DNA of 64,000 bases from Alteromonas profundi (GTDB lineage Bacteria; Pseudomonadota; Gammaproteobacteria; Enterobacterales; Alteromonadaceae), in contig NZ_JAAAWN010000004.1 in the NCBI RefSeq assembly GCF_010500865.1, positions 186,001 through 250,000 on the forward strand, read 5' to 3'. Under the pieces are notes generated by a model. That model saw only the letters and a list, made by a program, of their open reading frames with translations, was not told the DNA's origin and did not search any database. Position 1 is the stretch's first letter. Each line of letters begins with the position of its first letter. Below are positions 19,619-27,594 of the stretch, one piece after another. A program made the translations under genes and the position numbers.

Positions 19619-20014
19619 CTATTCTTCTTCAATTTGAATATTAAACTCTGGCATTGCCTGTACCACTTTTTTTACTGTACAACTGTTGGCGGCAGCTAAA
19701 ACGGCTTTTTTGTATTTTTCGGGAAAGTCTTTAGGCAAGCTGACTTTAATTGAAAAAGCTTTACGAAACTTATCTTCACCAATAGTGCTGTGCTCTTGGC
19801 TAAGGGTGATCCCCTCGGTGCTGATGTCTCTGGCTTCACAAAATTTGCGAATATAAAAAGCGGCGCATAACGGCATGCTGGCCAAAAAGTAATCGAATGG
19901 CTCAGGATAAGACTCATCGCCGCCTGCAGATACGCTTTGATCACTGATTATCTGGTGCTTGCCAAAGCTCGCTTGTAGTTTTTGCCCTTCTAAAAGCGCG
20001 ATATCTATTTTCAT
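19619..20014 (-). CDS. OsmC-family protein
   Basis: About 131 residues from the ATG at 20014, preceded by a purine-rich GAAGGCGAGGGCAGG; an upstream extension in the same frame looks non-coding. The fold is that of OsmC/YhfA proteins, with a first conserved cysteine in SMPLCAAFYIRKFCEAR and a second in AANSCTVKKVVQ. These are the positions used by thiol peroxidases of the family. It probably acts in the cytoplasm against organic peroxides, although YhfA-like members are uncharacterised. It is the last chromosomal gene before the integrated element. Confidence 0.8.
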   Translation of the reverse strand: MKIDIALLEGQKLQASFGKHQIISDQSVSAGGDESYPEPFDYFLASMPLCAAFYIRKFCEARDISTEGITLSQEHSTIGEDKFRKAFSIKVSLPKDFPEKYKKAVLAAANSCTVKKVVQAMPEFNIQIEEE

Positions 20015-20154
20015 CGGCCTGCCCTCGCCTTCACTTAACTTTATAAACGTTATATCAATCGTGAAAGGAATACTCAGCGGCGTCAAGTTTATTTATGACA
20101 GTATTACGTTGTTTGCTACCTAATAGGTGATGCGGTTTGTATAGGGCTATGTTC

Positions 20155-20205
20155 TAAAAATGGCGCACCCGATAGGATTCGAACCTATGACCTTTGCCTC
20201 CGGAG
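20155..20205. repeat. attL: displaced 3' half of tRNA-Arg(CCG)
   Basis: These 51 bases are identical to 30031-30081 and in the same orientation. They correspond to the tRNA-Arg sequence from the anticodon loop to the CCA end (minus strand) plus six flanking bases. The 5' half of the tRNA is missing here, so this is the fragment displaced by integration. Identity ends at 20205/20206. Confidence 0.95.
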
Positions 20206-20216
20206 CCAAGTTTTTG

Positions 20217-20254
20217 AGTGTTTTTCAGTGAACCATAATGAACCGAAAAACACT
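20217..20254. repeat. Inverted repeat next to attL
   Basis: AGTGTTTTTC (20217-20226) and GAAAAACACT (20245-20254) form a perfect 10-bp inverted repeat. The spacer contains two directly repeated GAACC motifs, and a related GGTTCATG occurs at 20317. Its location between attL and the integrase gene suits integrase arm or excisionase sites, or a terminator for transcripts entering from outside. Confidence 0.5.
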
Positions 20255-20347
20255 AAATTAAAACATTAAGCCATTGATTTATAATGTATATATAAATTCA
20301 TAGTTTGTTCATACTGGTTCATGTAAACTCACCCAATATCACTCACT

Positions 20348-20371
20348 CTGCTACATATTTGCTACATATTT
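20348..20371. repeat. Direct repeat near attL (putative arm site)
   Basis: A 24-base segment containing TTGCTACATATTT, itself an internal near-duplication of GCTACATATTT. It recurs with one mismatch in the same orientation at 29963-29986, close to the other end. Such paired sites flanking att cores are usual for integrase arm-binding or accessory proteins. It lies in the integrase leader, so it could also mediate autoregulation. Confidence 0.5.
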
Positions 20372-20376
20372 TGGTT

Positions 20377-21609
20377 ATGGCTATCAGAAAGAAGATTACT
20401 AACAGCAGCATTAATGCCCTAAAACCTGACGATAAAAGACTAAATGATAGTGAGTTATCGGGCTTTCATGCGCGCATTACACCGAAAGGTAGAATTACCT
20501 ACTTTCTGTTTTATCGCCATAATGGAAAACAGCAAAATGTTAAGCTAGGTACTCACCCTGAAATTACTCCAGCGCAAGCGCGTGATGCTGCAAAAATGGC
20601 AAGTGCGTCTATTGTTCAAGGGGTTGACCCTCATGAAAACAAAAAAGAGTTAAAAGCGAAAGAAAAACTCGCAAGGCTTACCACCCTTCAAGCCTTCATC
20701 GATTTAGAGTTTGAAAAGTGGTACATAGCCAAATACCCAAAGTCTGGTGAACGTGAGCTTAAAAACTTAAAAGTAAACTTTCCCAACCTACTCCCCATGC
20801 AATTACGCGACATTAACGCTTCGTTACTTGAAAAACTGCGTACTGAAATGCTTACTCAGAAGAAAAGTAACGCCACTATCAACAGACGGTTTACCACATT
20901 GAAATCGGTAATGAGTAGAGCCGTTGATTGGGAAGTAATATCCAGCCACGACTTACGAAAGATCAAACCATTAAGTGAAGATAATAGTCGTATTCGCTAC
21001 TTGAGCTTTGATGAAGAAGAACGGTTGAAAAAAGCACTCTCAGCGCGAGATTTCAGAATTAAGCGAGAAAGGGAAAGCGGTAATAAGCATAGAGAAGAAC
21101 GCGGCTACCCCCCTTTACCTGATTTGAGCGAACGAACCTTTGCAGACTACTTAGAACCGCTGGTCATTTTGGCGATGAATACAGGCATGCGAAAAGGTGA
21201 ACTGCTCTCACTAACATGGCAAAACGTAAACCTAGAGCGAGAGTTCCTATCAGTAATTGCCGCGAATGCAAAAAGCGGTAAAACGAGACATATTCCACTC
21301 AACCAAAAAGCTAAGTCAGCGCTGACAAACTGGAAAAGCGACTGTAGAAGCCTGCATTGGGTTTTTGAAGGCGAGGAAGGGCAACCACTAAAAGATTTCA
21401 AAAAAGCGTGGTCAGCGATCTTAGAGGCCGCAAAAATTAAAGATTTCCGCTTTCATGACCTACGCCACCACTTCGCTAGCAAATTAGTAATGGCTGGTGT
21501 AGACCTAAACACTACACGAGAATTGTTAGGGCATGGTTCGCTAGATATGACACTCAGGTACTCTCATTTGGCACCTGAGCATAAAGCTAGGGCTGTAAAC
21601 TTACTATAA
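20377..21609 (+). CDS. P4-type tyrosine integrase
   Basis: A 410-residue site-specific recombinase. The N-terminal arm-binding domain of the DUF4102 type (KITNSSINALKPDD, LGTHPEITPAQARDAAK) precedes a core-binding domain and a C-terminal catalytic domain. Catalytic residues visible are Arg in TGMRKGELLSLTW, the HxxR box in FHDLRHHFASKL, His in LLGHGSLDMT and Tyr in LRYSHLAPEHK. The ATG at 20377 is chosen over an upstream TTG because the DUF4102 domain starts there. It reads inward from attL and is the enzyme expected to recombine the 51-bp att cores. Confidence 0.95.
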   Translation: MAIRKKITNSSINALKPDDKRLNDSELSGFHARITPKGRITYFLFYRHNGKQQNVKLGTHPEITPAQARDAAKMASASIVQGVDPHENKKELKAKEKLARLTTLQAFIDLEFEKWYIAKYPKSGERELKNLKVNFPNLLPMQLRDINASLLEKLRTEMLTQKKSNATINRRFTTLKSVMSRAVDWEVISSHDLRKIKPLSEDNSRIRYLSFDEEERLKKALSARDFRIKRERESGNKHREERGYPPLPDLSERTFADYLEPLVILAMNTGMRKGELLSLTWQNVNLEREFLSVIAANAKSGKTRHIPLNQKAKSALTNWKSDCRSLHWVFEGEEGQPLKDFKKAWSAILEAAKIKDFRFHDLRHHFASKLVMAGVDLNTTRELLGHGSLDMTLRYSHLAPEHKARAVNLL

Positions 21610-22203
21610 CTAGAGACAACTAATTATAATAACTCCTAAACCTCCGAAAAAAGTTGCAAAGACGTACTTAGGCGAAGACTTGTCTCGAACTGTAATGAAT
21701 AGCTTTGCGGTTGTGGACGCAAGTATAGAGGAAACAAACACCGTCAAAAATAGAAAAATAACAACTACGATCGACAACAAAGCAAGCTCTATAAGATTAA
21801 TTCCGTCGTTTTCAAAGAGATTAATTATTGCTTTGTTTGTTTTCTCGTGAACTTCACCGATTTTTGAGAAGAAAAGGCCAATCAAAGCCATATCTCCGAA
21901 AAAAGAAGATACTGTAGGATACCTCAATGGCTCTCCTTTATGGTTTTGCAAGCCAGTTAAAAATTCCTCGACGTCCTCGTTCTTTACCTTCTCCATAGCG
22001 CGATAAAAGGTAAATCCGGGTCCAGCAACAACAACTAATAATAAAGCTATAGATATCCATTGGTAAGCTACTGCCAATCCAGTATCGTGATAATAGTCCG
22101 TAGCTATCAGAATTGTAACTATCGCAAAGGCAATAATAGCAAGCCCTATCCCAAAACACCTTGCAATCTCACTAATTTTAATATCTTGATTTTCGTTGGT
22201 CAT
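21610..22203 (-). CDS. Four-helix membrane protein coupled to the SRA-HNH nuclease gene
   Basis: A 197-residue protein of unknown function. Two hydrophobic helices occur at about 18-35 and 48-66, and two more at about 140-160 and 178-197; the soluble loop between the pairs holds about 70 residues. Its ATG overlaps the stop of the upstream nuclease gene in an ATGA (22200-22203), so the two are translationally coupled. No family was recognised. It could be a membrane effector, an accessory or an immunity protein for the nuclease; the pairing is what is seen, the role is inferred. Confidence 0.6.
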   Translation of the reverse strand: MTNENQDIKISEIARCFGIGLAIIAFAIVTILIATDYYHDTGLAVAYQWISIALLLVVVAGPGFTFYRAMEKVKNEDVEEFLTGLQNHKGEPLRYPTVSSFFGDMALIGLFFSKIGEVHEKTNKAIINLFENDGINLIELALLSIVVVIFLFLTVFVSSILASTTAKLFITVRDKSSPKYVFATFFGGLGVIIISCL

Positions 22204-23024
22204 TTTTCTATCCCGTTAATTTTTAGAACCATTTCTTCATTAATTTTTTTTGCGTTTTTTGAATAATGCGCCGCTCTGTGACAATTAGGGCAAAGCGCAA
22301 TTACATTTCTTGGATGGTCTGGTCCACCGTCCGCCAGGCGGTGTAGGTGATGACACTCTAAATAAGGTCCTTTTGAAGTACGAAATGGCGCAGGTTTTTC
22401 ACATCCTTCACATATTCCATTTGCTCTCGCTAACACGTATTTTTTGATAGCTTCTGCACGTTGGTAGGCATTTCTTTGCTTTTCTTTTCTATCTTTTGTT
22501 TCGGGCACTGCCAATGCAGCTCGCCTCAGCTCATCAAGTCGTTTTGTGTTTTTATTTTTGGTTTTCTTTCGCTCTTCGACTGTCAAAGCAGGGCCATTGG
22601 GAGCCGTATACTCAACATTTATGGAAGAATTTATATCAAGCTGAAAGACGAATGCATTTCTATGATTCCCATTAGAGTCGGGGCGAATTTGGGTTTCGTA
22701 CCCTAAACATTCAGCTTCGCCTACATATCTGACATGTGCTTTTCGCGTATATTCGAATAAGTGGATAGTTTTACGCTCTTCAGAATGATTAAGAATGGCT
22801 TTGTTACCTTTAATCATCTGCATGTCACCAACTTGCCCTTCTCCTGTGTACCAAAAGAGGCCATCTATATATTCGTCTCGGTATCCGTGCTGCGCACCGC
22901 TATCAGATGTGAAGATAAAAATGAAAGGGTGGTTTTTGGGAGTAGAGATTCCACCTTGGGCTTGGCCCCCATATACATCGTGAATCTCTGATCTGCGGTT
23001 ATATTCCTTGCCTACTACAAACAT
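22200..23024 (-). CDS. SRA-like/HNH endonuclease (type IV, modification-dependent restriction candidate)
   Basis: A 274-residue protein. The N-terminal 110 residues (EIHDVYGGQAQGGIS, FIFIFTSDSGAQHGY, FWYTGEGQVGDM, GNKAILNH) match the pattern of the SRA-like domain of ScoMcrA-type enzymes, which flips out modified cytosine. A coiled linker (about 150-195) follows, then an HNH domain: CEGC near 206, LECHHLHRLADGG near 225, NVIALCPNCHRAAH near 245, with both zinc cysteine pairs present. It should cleave DNA carrying methylated or hydroxymethylated cytosine. Start at ATG 23024, preceded by AAGGA. It is transcribed toward the integrase. Confidence 0.82.
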   Translation of the reverse strand: MFVVGKEYNRRSEIHDVYGGQAQGGISTPKNHPFIFIFTSDSGAQHGYRDEYIDGLFWYTGEGQVGDMQMIKGNKAILNHSEERKTIHLFEYTRKAHVRYVGEAECLGYETQIRPDSNGNHRNAFVFQLDINSSINVEYTAPNGPALTVEERKKTKNKNTKRLDELRRAALAVPETKDRKEKQRNAYQRAEAIKKYVLARANGICEGCEKPAPFRTSKGPYLECHHLHRLADGGPDHPRNVIALCPNCHRAAHYSKNAKKINEEMVLKINGIEK

Positions 23025-23207
23025 CAAGCATCCTTACTTGTTTCACTATTTCTTTTGAGAAATTATGCACTTAAGGCTACCACTCGTCGTGACAGTACGT
23101 AAATAAAAATTTATATATTAATTTCTATAACCACGTATGAAAGCTCAATGCTTTCGATAAATCTATTCCGGCTATCCTGTGAAAACCAAACAAATCAAGG
23201 ATGAATT

Positions 23208-23444
23208 GTGTACAAGTTTCTAATAACCATTTCGTTGCACTTCAGTTCAATACCTTCTCATGCAAGCTATGAATTCGAACCGTCAAAATACAAGTGCCAA
23301 AGCATTGAGAAACGTATCGACATTATTAAAAGTAAAATGAGAGCTGGTTATACCAATCAAGAAGGCGAGCGTTTAAAGCGAGAGCTACGTCAGCTCAAAA
23401 AGCAACGTAATAGCTCTAAGAACAAGGGGCTCTCCGTACAGTAA
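23208..23444 (+). CDS. Small exported protein with C-terminal helix
   Basis: A 78-residue protein starting at GTG. The hydrophobic N terminus (KFLITISLHFSSIPSHA) reads as a signal peptide, and the remainder is a charged amphipathic helix (CQSIEKRIDIIKSKMRAGYT, then RLKRELRQLKKQR). A single Cys lies near its start. Short periplasmic coiled proteins of this shape are common but uncharacterised. It opens the plus-strand gene series of the element. Confidence 0.5.
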   Translation: MYKFLITISLHFSSIPSHASYEFEPSKYKCQSIEKRIDIIKSKMRAGYTNQEGERLKRELRQLKKQRNSSKNKGLSVQ

Positions 23445-23473
23445 GTAAGACAAATGGAGGTTACTTAAATACT

Positions 23474-24265
23474 ATGCAAAAGCGCTACTACAGGATGCCA
23501 GAGCTAGCTACTAAGTTCAGCTTTGATAAATACGACTTTCAATATCTATGTGAGAACACCAACGTTCCATTAAACATATTCAGTTATGCCAACTACTTTA
23601 TTCTTGCCGAGAGAATTCCTAAAAGTCTGAAAAAAATTATACGCGGTGTTGTGAGTTATAACGGCGTTGTTGAATTGTCTTTACGTGACAAAAGTATTCT
23701 TTTGAAAGGTAAGTCAGTTGTCGTTCATACAGCAACTCTGAACAGTATCAAGGGTATTCAATTATTAGAGTCATGCTCTAGAGAGTTACTTAAACAATTA
23801 CTCAATGAAAGATTCGAAATTGACTATGTTTCCCGAATAGCTGATTTAGACCTTTCAAAGTGCGATGCCATTCTTATAAATGAAACCAATAGAGATATGA
23901 TACACGAACCAAATACGCCGCTACCGAATGGAGTGACTATCGAGTTCGATGATTTAGTACTGAAGAATGAGCTCGTTGAATGGTGCAAGTTACAACTAGG
24001 CATCAACACTGGAAAGGCAGATAGCCGAGAACACTTGATGAAGGAGCAAATAAAATTAATACAGAAAGAACACCCTGAACTAGGCGGTTCAAAACTATAC
24101 CGCCTCATACTGGATAACTTCCGAATGGACAATGACGCTACTGACCCACTCAGTATCCTGATAGAAATGAATAGGGACGAGATCATCTGGGGAAAAGCAG
24201 GTCAACAAGAGTACCGAATGTCTAAAAAGCGTTTCCTTAATATTTTCGCAGAAGTAAAAAAGTAA
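23474..24265 (+). CDS. Unrecognised element protein
   Basis: A 263-residue soluble protein that I cannot place in a family. There is no signal peptide, membrane segment, Cys cluster or obvious nucleotide-binding motif. It is rich in Leu, Ile and Lys, with a probable C-terminal helical region (REHLMKEQIKLIQKEHPELG onward). GGAGG at 23456 precedes the ATG. Its place just before the AlpA-like gene and on the same strand suggests a regulatory or replication-associated role, but this is guesswork. Confidence 0.55.
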   Translation: MQKRYYRMPELATKFSFDKYDFQYLCENTNVPLNIFSYANYFILAERIPKSLKKIIRGVVSYNGVVELSLRDKSILLKGKSVVVHTATLNSIKGIQLLESCSRELLKQLLNERFEIDYVSRIADLDLSKCDAILINETNRDMIHEPNTPLPNGVTIEFDDLVLKNELVEWCKLQLGINTGKADSREHLMKEQIKLIQKEHPELGGSKLYRLILDNFRMDNDATDPLSILIEMNRDEIIWGKAGQQEYRMSKKRFLNIFAEVKK

Positions 24266-24273
24266 ATTAATTG

Positions 24274-24340
24274 TTCCCGGCTAACTTCCCGGGAAAAGTG
24301 GGAAGATTAGTTTTGCCTTGTATCTGTAAGTAAAACAAGG
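24274..24340 (+). promoter_or_regulatory. Putative control region of the AlpA-like/rep operon
   Basis: TTCCCGG occurs twice 12 bases apart (24274 and 24286), the second within the palindrome TTCCCGGGAA (24286-24295). Further on, CCTTGT (24316-24321) and ACAAGG (24335-24340) form an inverted repeat that overlaps the ribosome-binding site of the AlpA-like gene. Spacing and position fit repressor operators controlling replication and excision. Confidence 0.45.
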
Positions 24341-24347
24341 AAAAGCC

Positions 24348-24584
24348 ATGAACAATCAAACCCAAAGTAGGGCGCTAACAGAAAAAGAAGCGTCACAATA
24401 CATCTGCATGAGCCGTTCTTTCCTGCGCCAAGCGCGCATGGATGGGAACCGTGAAAACCGCACTCCCGCCCCACCCTTCATAAAAATTGGTCGCGCCGTT
24501 CGTTATCTTCGAGAAGATCTTGATGCTTGGCTAGAAAGCTTTGTTCGTCGCACACACCTTTATCAAGATAAGGGGGTGATGTAA
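24348..24584 (+). CDS. AlpA-like helix-turn-helix regulator/excisionase
   Basis: A 78-residue MerR/AlpA-type DNA-binding protein. LTEKEASQYICMSRSFLRQA forms the helix-turn-helix, and PPFIKIGRAVRYLREDLDAWLES forms the wing and following helix, the arrangement used by prophage and satellite AlpA and excisionase proteins. It may activate excision or control the integrase and rep genes. AAGGA lies 5 bases before the ATG. The stop codon overlaps the next ATG by one base, so at least four genes from here to rep are translationally coupled. Confidence 0.85.
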   Translation: MNNQTQSRALTEKEASQYICMSRSFLRQARMDGNRENRTPAPPFIKIGRAVRYLREDLDAWLESFVRRTHLYQDKGVM

Positions 24585-24859
24585 TGAATCCATATGCATG
24601 GGAAGAAGCAAAAATCGCATCTCTGCTTTATTTAAACGATAACCATAGCATTTTTGAGTGTATTGCCCCGAACGACGAACAAGGTGAGTTAAAGTTTTCA
24701 GATTATAAACCATGGGCTTGCAATAAAAAGGTACTTAACCACTTTTGCAATCACGGCTACGTTGTTAAGTCACGCTTCGTAGTTGCTAATAAAAAGTATA
24801 TTAAATATACGATTTCTGCTCACGGTCGTTACGTATTCCATTCGGGGCAAGATCTATGA
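24584..24859 (+). CDS. Small element protein, winged-helix-like
   Basis: A 91-residue protein. Its C-terminal half (KKVLNHFCNHGYVVKSRFVV then KYTISAHGRYVF) has the helix-then-beta-hairpin pattern of a winged helix that ends in a typical Y-T-I-S-x-x-G-R motif. It overlaps both neighbours (one base with the AlpA-like gene, four bases with the next). It could be a DNA-binding accessory of replication or a regulator; no family is recognised. Confidence 0.55.
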   Translation: MNPYAWEEAKIASLLYLNDNHSIFECIAPNDEQGELKFSDYKPWACNKKVLNHFCNHGYVVKSRFVVANKKYIKYTISAHGRYVFHSGQDL

Positions 24860-25140
24860 GCAAATTAAGCCCTTCTCAAACCGAAATGCTTAAATTTTTC
24901 GTTAATGGCGGTACTGTTGAACTGTGTACGTCTATTGGTAACCAATTAGGTAAAACGGCTTTCCCAAAAGGGAAGCCTACCAAATTCAATAAACTCGTTA
25001 TGAATTCCTTGCTCAAGTACGGGTTTTTAAAACCTTCTCGAGAGGAATATGTTTATGGCTTGCGATGGTCGAAAGTGGAAGTTACTAAACGGGGTTTAGA
25101 ATTAGTTGCGAATATGGAGAGCTCAAATGAAACGTTTTAA
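24856..25140 (+). CDS. Small element protein, winged-helix-like
   Basis: A 94-residue protein that starts in an ATGA overlap with the previous gene. It shares a general pattern with that gene: an N-terminal helix (SPSQTEMLKFFVNGGTVELC), FNKLVMNSLLKYGFLKPS, then VEVTKRGLELVANM, as in winged-helix proteins. The two may be diverged paralogues. Its 3' end overlaps the replication initiator gene by 14 bases, indicating coupled expression. Confidence 0.55.
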   Translation: MSKLSPSQTEMLKFFVNGGTVELCTSIGNQLGKTAFPKGKPTKFNKLVMNSLLKYGFLKPSREEYVYGLRWSKVEVTKRGLELVANMESSNETF

Positions 25141-26770
25141 AGAGTCCCCTATCGCAAACGCACTAAATCATATAAGTAGTGATTCAGATAGCTTCTATCA
25201 TTCACTAGATGTTGAAAATCGTTTGTTCGTTAAACAGACAATTTCGCATTTGCCAACAGAAATACAGCGTATTCTTATTAAGCGATACAAAACATTCGAC
25301 AAGCCTTTTAATGCAAATACCTATTTACGAAATACTGTAAATAAAATAGATGATTTGCTTCCAGAGAAGTTAGTTTCTTATTTCAGTGCTGGAGAGGATG
25401 AACTTCGAGAGTTGGCCGAAAATAATTCACAACGCTGCAAGCGATTTGAATACTATTCACTTGAAAACAGTGATACCCGTAACGTAACGGGGAGTAATCC
25501 CGTTAACGGGAATTTGGCGCTTTATGATCTTAGTGCTGAACTCGTTAACGGGTTTGGTATCACCCCACCAGAGGTTTCAAAATCCGTTACGTTAACGGGC
25601 GCATTGAAGCGAATGCAGGATAAATACTGGTGGCTTAGAAAGCTACGAAAAGTAATAGCCCGTAAACGAGAAGCAGTATTGATTCACTTAGGGCAAGTTA
25701 ACAGTCGTAAGGGGAAATACTGTAGTGATTACACTGTTGAATATCGACTAATCCAAAAAGACCTTCAACGAAAAATGCTAGAGAATCTCGTTATCGTTAA
25801 CGAGAACAACGAGTCATTTTCACTTGCTGAATTATCGGATAAAAACGTATCAAACCCCGTTAATCGAAAAAATGAGCTTATGACGCGAATGGCAGGCTAT
25901 GAAAAAATAGCTAAAGGGAATAACCATAAATCGCTCTTCGTAACGATTACCTGCCCTTCCCGTTTTCATAACACCTATGGAAAAACAGGCGACCCAAACC
26001 CGAAATGGGATGGCTCAACACCATACGACGCACAGCAATACTTGAATGAAATGTGGGCGCTAGTACGTGCAGAACTGAACCGAAAAGAAATTAAAGTATA
26101 CGGCTTTCGTATTGCTGAACCACAACATGATGGAACACCTCATTGGCACATGCTTATATTTGTCCAGCAAGAGCAGGCACAACAGTTCAAAGCAATTATC
26201 GAGCACTATGCGTTGCGTGAAGATGGTGACGAAGCAGGCGCGGCAGAATACCGTTGTGACTTTAAAGATATTGACTACTCAAGAGGCAGCGCAACAGGCT
26301 ACATAGCAAAGTATGTGAGTAAGAACGTTAACGGTGCGAACTTAGACAGTGATATTGACGGCGGCAACGCTATAGAAGCATCGCAACGTGTAGAGGCTTG
26401 GGCTAGCTGTTGGGGTATACGCCAGTTTCAGCAAATAGGCGCAGGCTCAGTGACCGTATGGCGTGAGCTAAGAAGACTAAAAGAGTTATTAGGTGACAAC
26501 GAAAGCTTCTCAAAAATACATGACGCCGCAGATAAAGGTGCGTGGGCTGAATTCGTAACCTTGATGGGTGGGGTATTCTGTAAGCGCGATGACCAACCCA
26601 TACGGCCACTGTATAAAGAAAAAGTGGATACAGAAACCGGAGAACTCAAACAAACTTACTTCGATGAAGCCGTCTCGATTTCTTTGCGAGGGGTAAAGCT
26701 AGGGGAAAAAGAAGTAATTACTCGCATTCATGAATGGCGTATTGAAAACCGTGGAACTAGAGCCGCATAG
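25127..26770 (+). CDS. Rolling-circle replication initiator, P2 gpA-like (Phage_GPA)
   Basis: A 547-residue HUH endonuclease. The metal-binding HUH motif is in HDGTPHWHMLIFV (His339, His341). The paired catalytic tyrosines are Tyr392 and Tyr396 in TGYIAKYVSKNVNG, the arrangement of P2 gpA-type initiators that nick their origin and join ends. FVTITCPSRFHNTYGK near 270 is the conserved motif upstream. The ATG at 25127 has GGAGAG eight bases upstream and is chosen over an upstream in-frame TTG. It closes the coupled operon. It implies replication of the excised element, and its gene contains palindromic repeats that may be the origin. Confidence 0.9.
   Translation: MKRFKESPIANALNHISSDSDSFYHSLDVENRLFVKQTISHLPTEIQRILIKRYKTFDKPFNANTYLRNTVNKIDDLLPEKLVSYFSAGEDELRELAENNSQRCKRFEYYSLENSDTRNVTGSNPVNGNLALYDLSAELVNGFGITPPEVSKSVTLTGALKRMQDKYWWLRKLRKVIARKREAVLIHLGQVNSRKGKYCSDYTVEYRLIQKDLQRKMLENLVIVNENNESFSLAELSDKNVSNPVNRKNELMTRMAGYEKIAKGNNHKSLFVTITCPSRFHNTYGKTGDPNPKWDGSTPYDAQQYLNEMWALVRAELNRKEIKVYGFRIAEPQHDGTPHWHMLIFVQQEQAQQFKAIIEHYALREDGDEAGAAEYRCDFKDIDYSRGSATGYIAKYVSKNVNGANLDSDIDGGNAIEASQRVEAWASCWGIRQFQQIGAGSVTVWRELRRLKELLGDNESFSKIHDAADKGAWAEFVTLMGGVFCKRDDQPIRPLYKEKVDTETGELKQTYFDEAVSISLRGVKLGEKEVITRIHEWRIENRGTRAA
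25478..26335. repeat. Iteron-like palindromes inside the rep gene (candidate replication origin)
   Basis: The palindrome CGTTAACG occurs five times within the initiator gene: CCCGTTAACGGG at 25499-25510 (a perfect 12-bp palindrome), CGTTAACGGG at 25543 and 25590, CGTTAACGAG at 25795, and CGTTAACGGT at 26326. Related CGTAACG and CGTTAATCG copies are at 25478-25490 and 25858-25866. Phage P2 has its origin inside gene A, so this cluster may bind or be nicked by the initiator. Confidence 0.5.
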
Positions 26771-26848
26771 CGGCTCAGATGCTTTTACTTGGAGTTCTGT
26801 AAATAAGTGTACTGACCATTATTCAAAATATTGAAGAAATAATATAAA

Positions 26849-27589
26849 ATGCTGTATATGCATACACAAAAAATAAAGAACAATGTCATCGTAGATGAAT
26901 CAATGATGAAAGCATACTTGCTGGATTATTGGCGTTCATCTGGCTACATTTCAAGTTCAACACTCGTAATAAACGAGTTAACTTTCGTTGGCTTATCAAG
27001 AAGAATAGATTTAGCTCTTGTAAAAGATGGGGAGTTGATAGGTATTGAAATCAAAAGCGAGCTAGACACTTTGAAGCGCTTAGATGGACAGTTGGAAGAA
27101 TATGCAGCGTATTTTGATAAAATATACGTATTCACGACTGAAAAACATTATGAAAGAAGTAGAGAAATAGCCACAAGAAGTGAGGGAATTCTCGTTCTTA
27201 AAAATAACAGCATTAAAACGATGCGACGTGGTCGAAAACAACCGATAAGAGACCGTCGTAGCTTTATAAAAATGATGCGAGCTACAGACCTGTATCACCT
27301 CGTCAGAAAAAACGGAGTAAAGCCTAGTTCAATGGAGAGAAAGAGCTTAGAAAATTTTGCTTCAAAGCTGCCTTTATATTCCCTCAGGGAAGCTGCTATA
27401 GAGCAATTGAAAAAAAGATTTACTAAGCATTCAGATCGCTTTTGGGCTAATGTTGACAGTAATATTTATCCACTAGATATCATGGAGCTTAAGAAATCCG
27501 AATGTAAAAAGCTAACTGCTTCAAGAGATGACAGTGTATCTAGCATGATAAAAAATGGAAATTTTCACAAAATACTAAATACTCAGTAA
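26849..27589 (+). CDS. PD-(D/E)XK-like protein of the sce7726 type
   Basis: A 246-residue protein resembling the sce7726 family. Residues 50-75 show a nuclease-like core: RRIDLALV with Asp54, then GIEIKSELDTL with Glu67 and Lys69, the D-E-x-K pattern of PD-(D/E)XK nucleases. DGQLEEYAAYFDKIYVF follows as in restriction-type folds. The C-terminal half is helical and basic. It has its own leader (26771-26848) and converges on the Beta-family gene with only 5 bases between their stops. Nuclease activity is inferred. Confidence 0.7.
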   Translation: MLYMHTQKIKNNVIVDESMMKAYLLDYWRSSGYISSSTLVINELTFVGLSRRIDLALVKDGELIGIEIKSELDTLKRLDGQLEEYAAYFDKIYVFTTEKHYERSREIATRSEGILVLKNNSIKTMRRGRKQPIRDRRSFIKMMRATDLYHLVRKNGVKPSSMERKSLENFASKLPLYSLREAAIEQLKKRFTKHSDRFWANVDSNIYPLDIMELKKSECKKLTASRDDSVSSMIKNGNFHKILNTQ

Positions 27590-27594
27590 TTATA

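Noticed and set aside
20155-20205. A second tRNA gene at the left end
   Set aside because: Only the 3' half from the anticodon loop to CCA is present; sequence beyond 20205 does not pair to complete a tRNA. It is an attachment-site remnant.
26849-27589. Transposase
   Set aside because: No inverted terminal repeats or target duplication and no DDE spacing; the D-E-x-K pattern fits a nuclease-like fold better.
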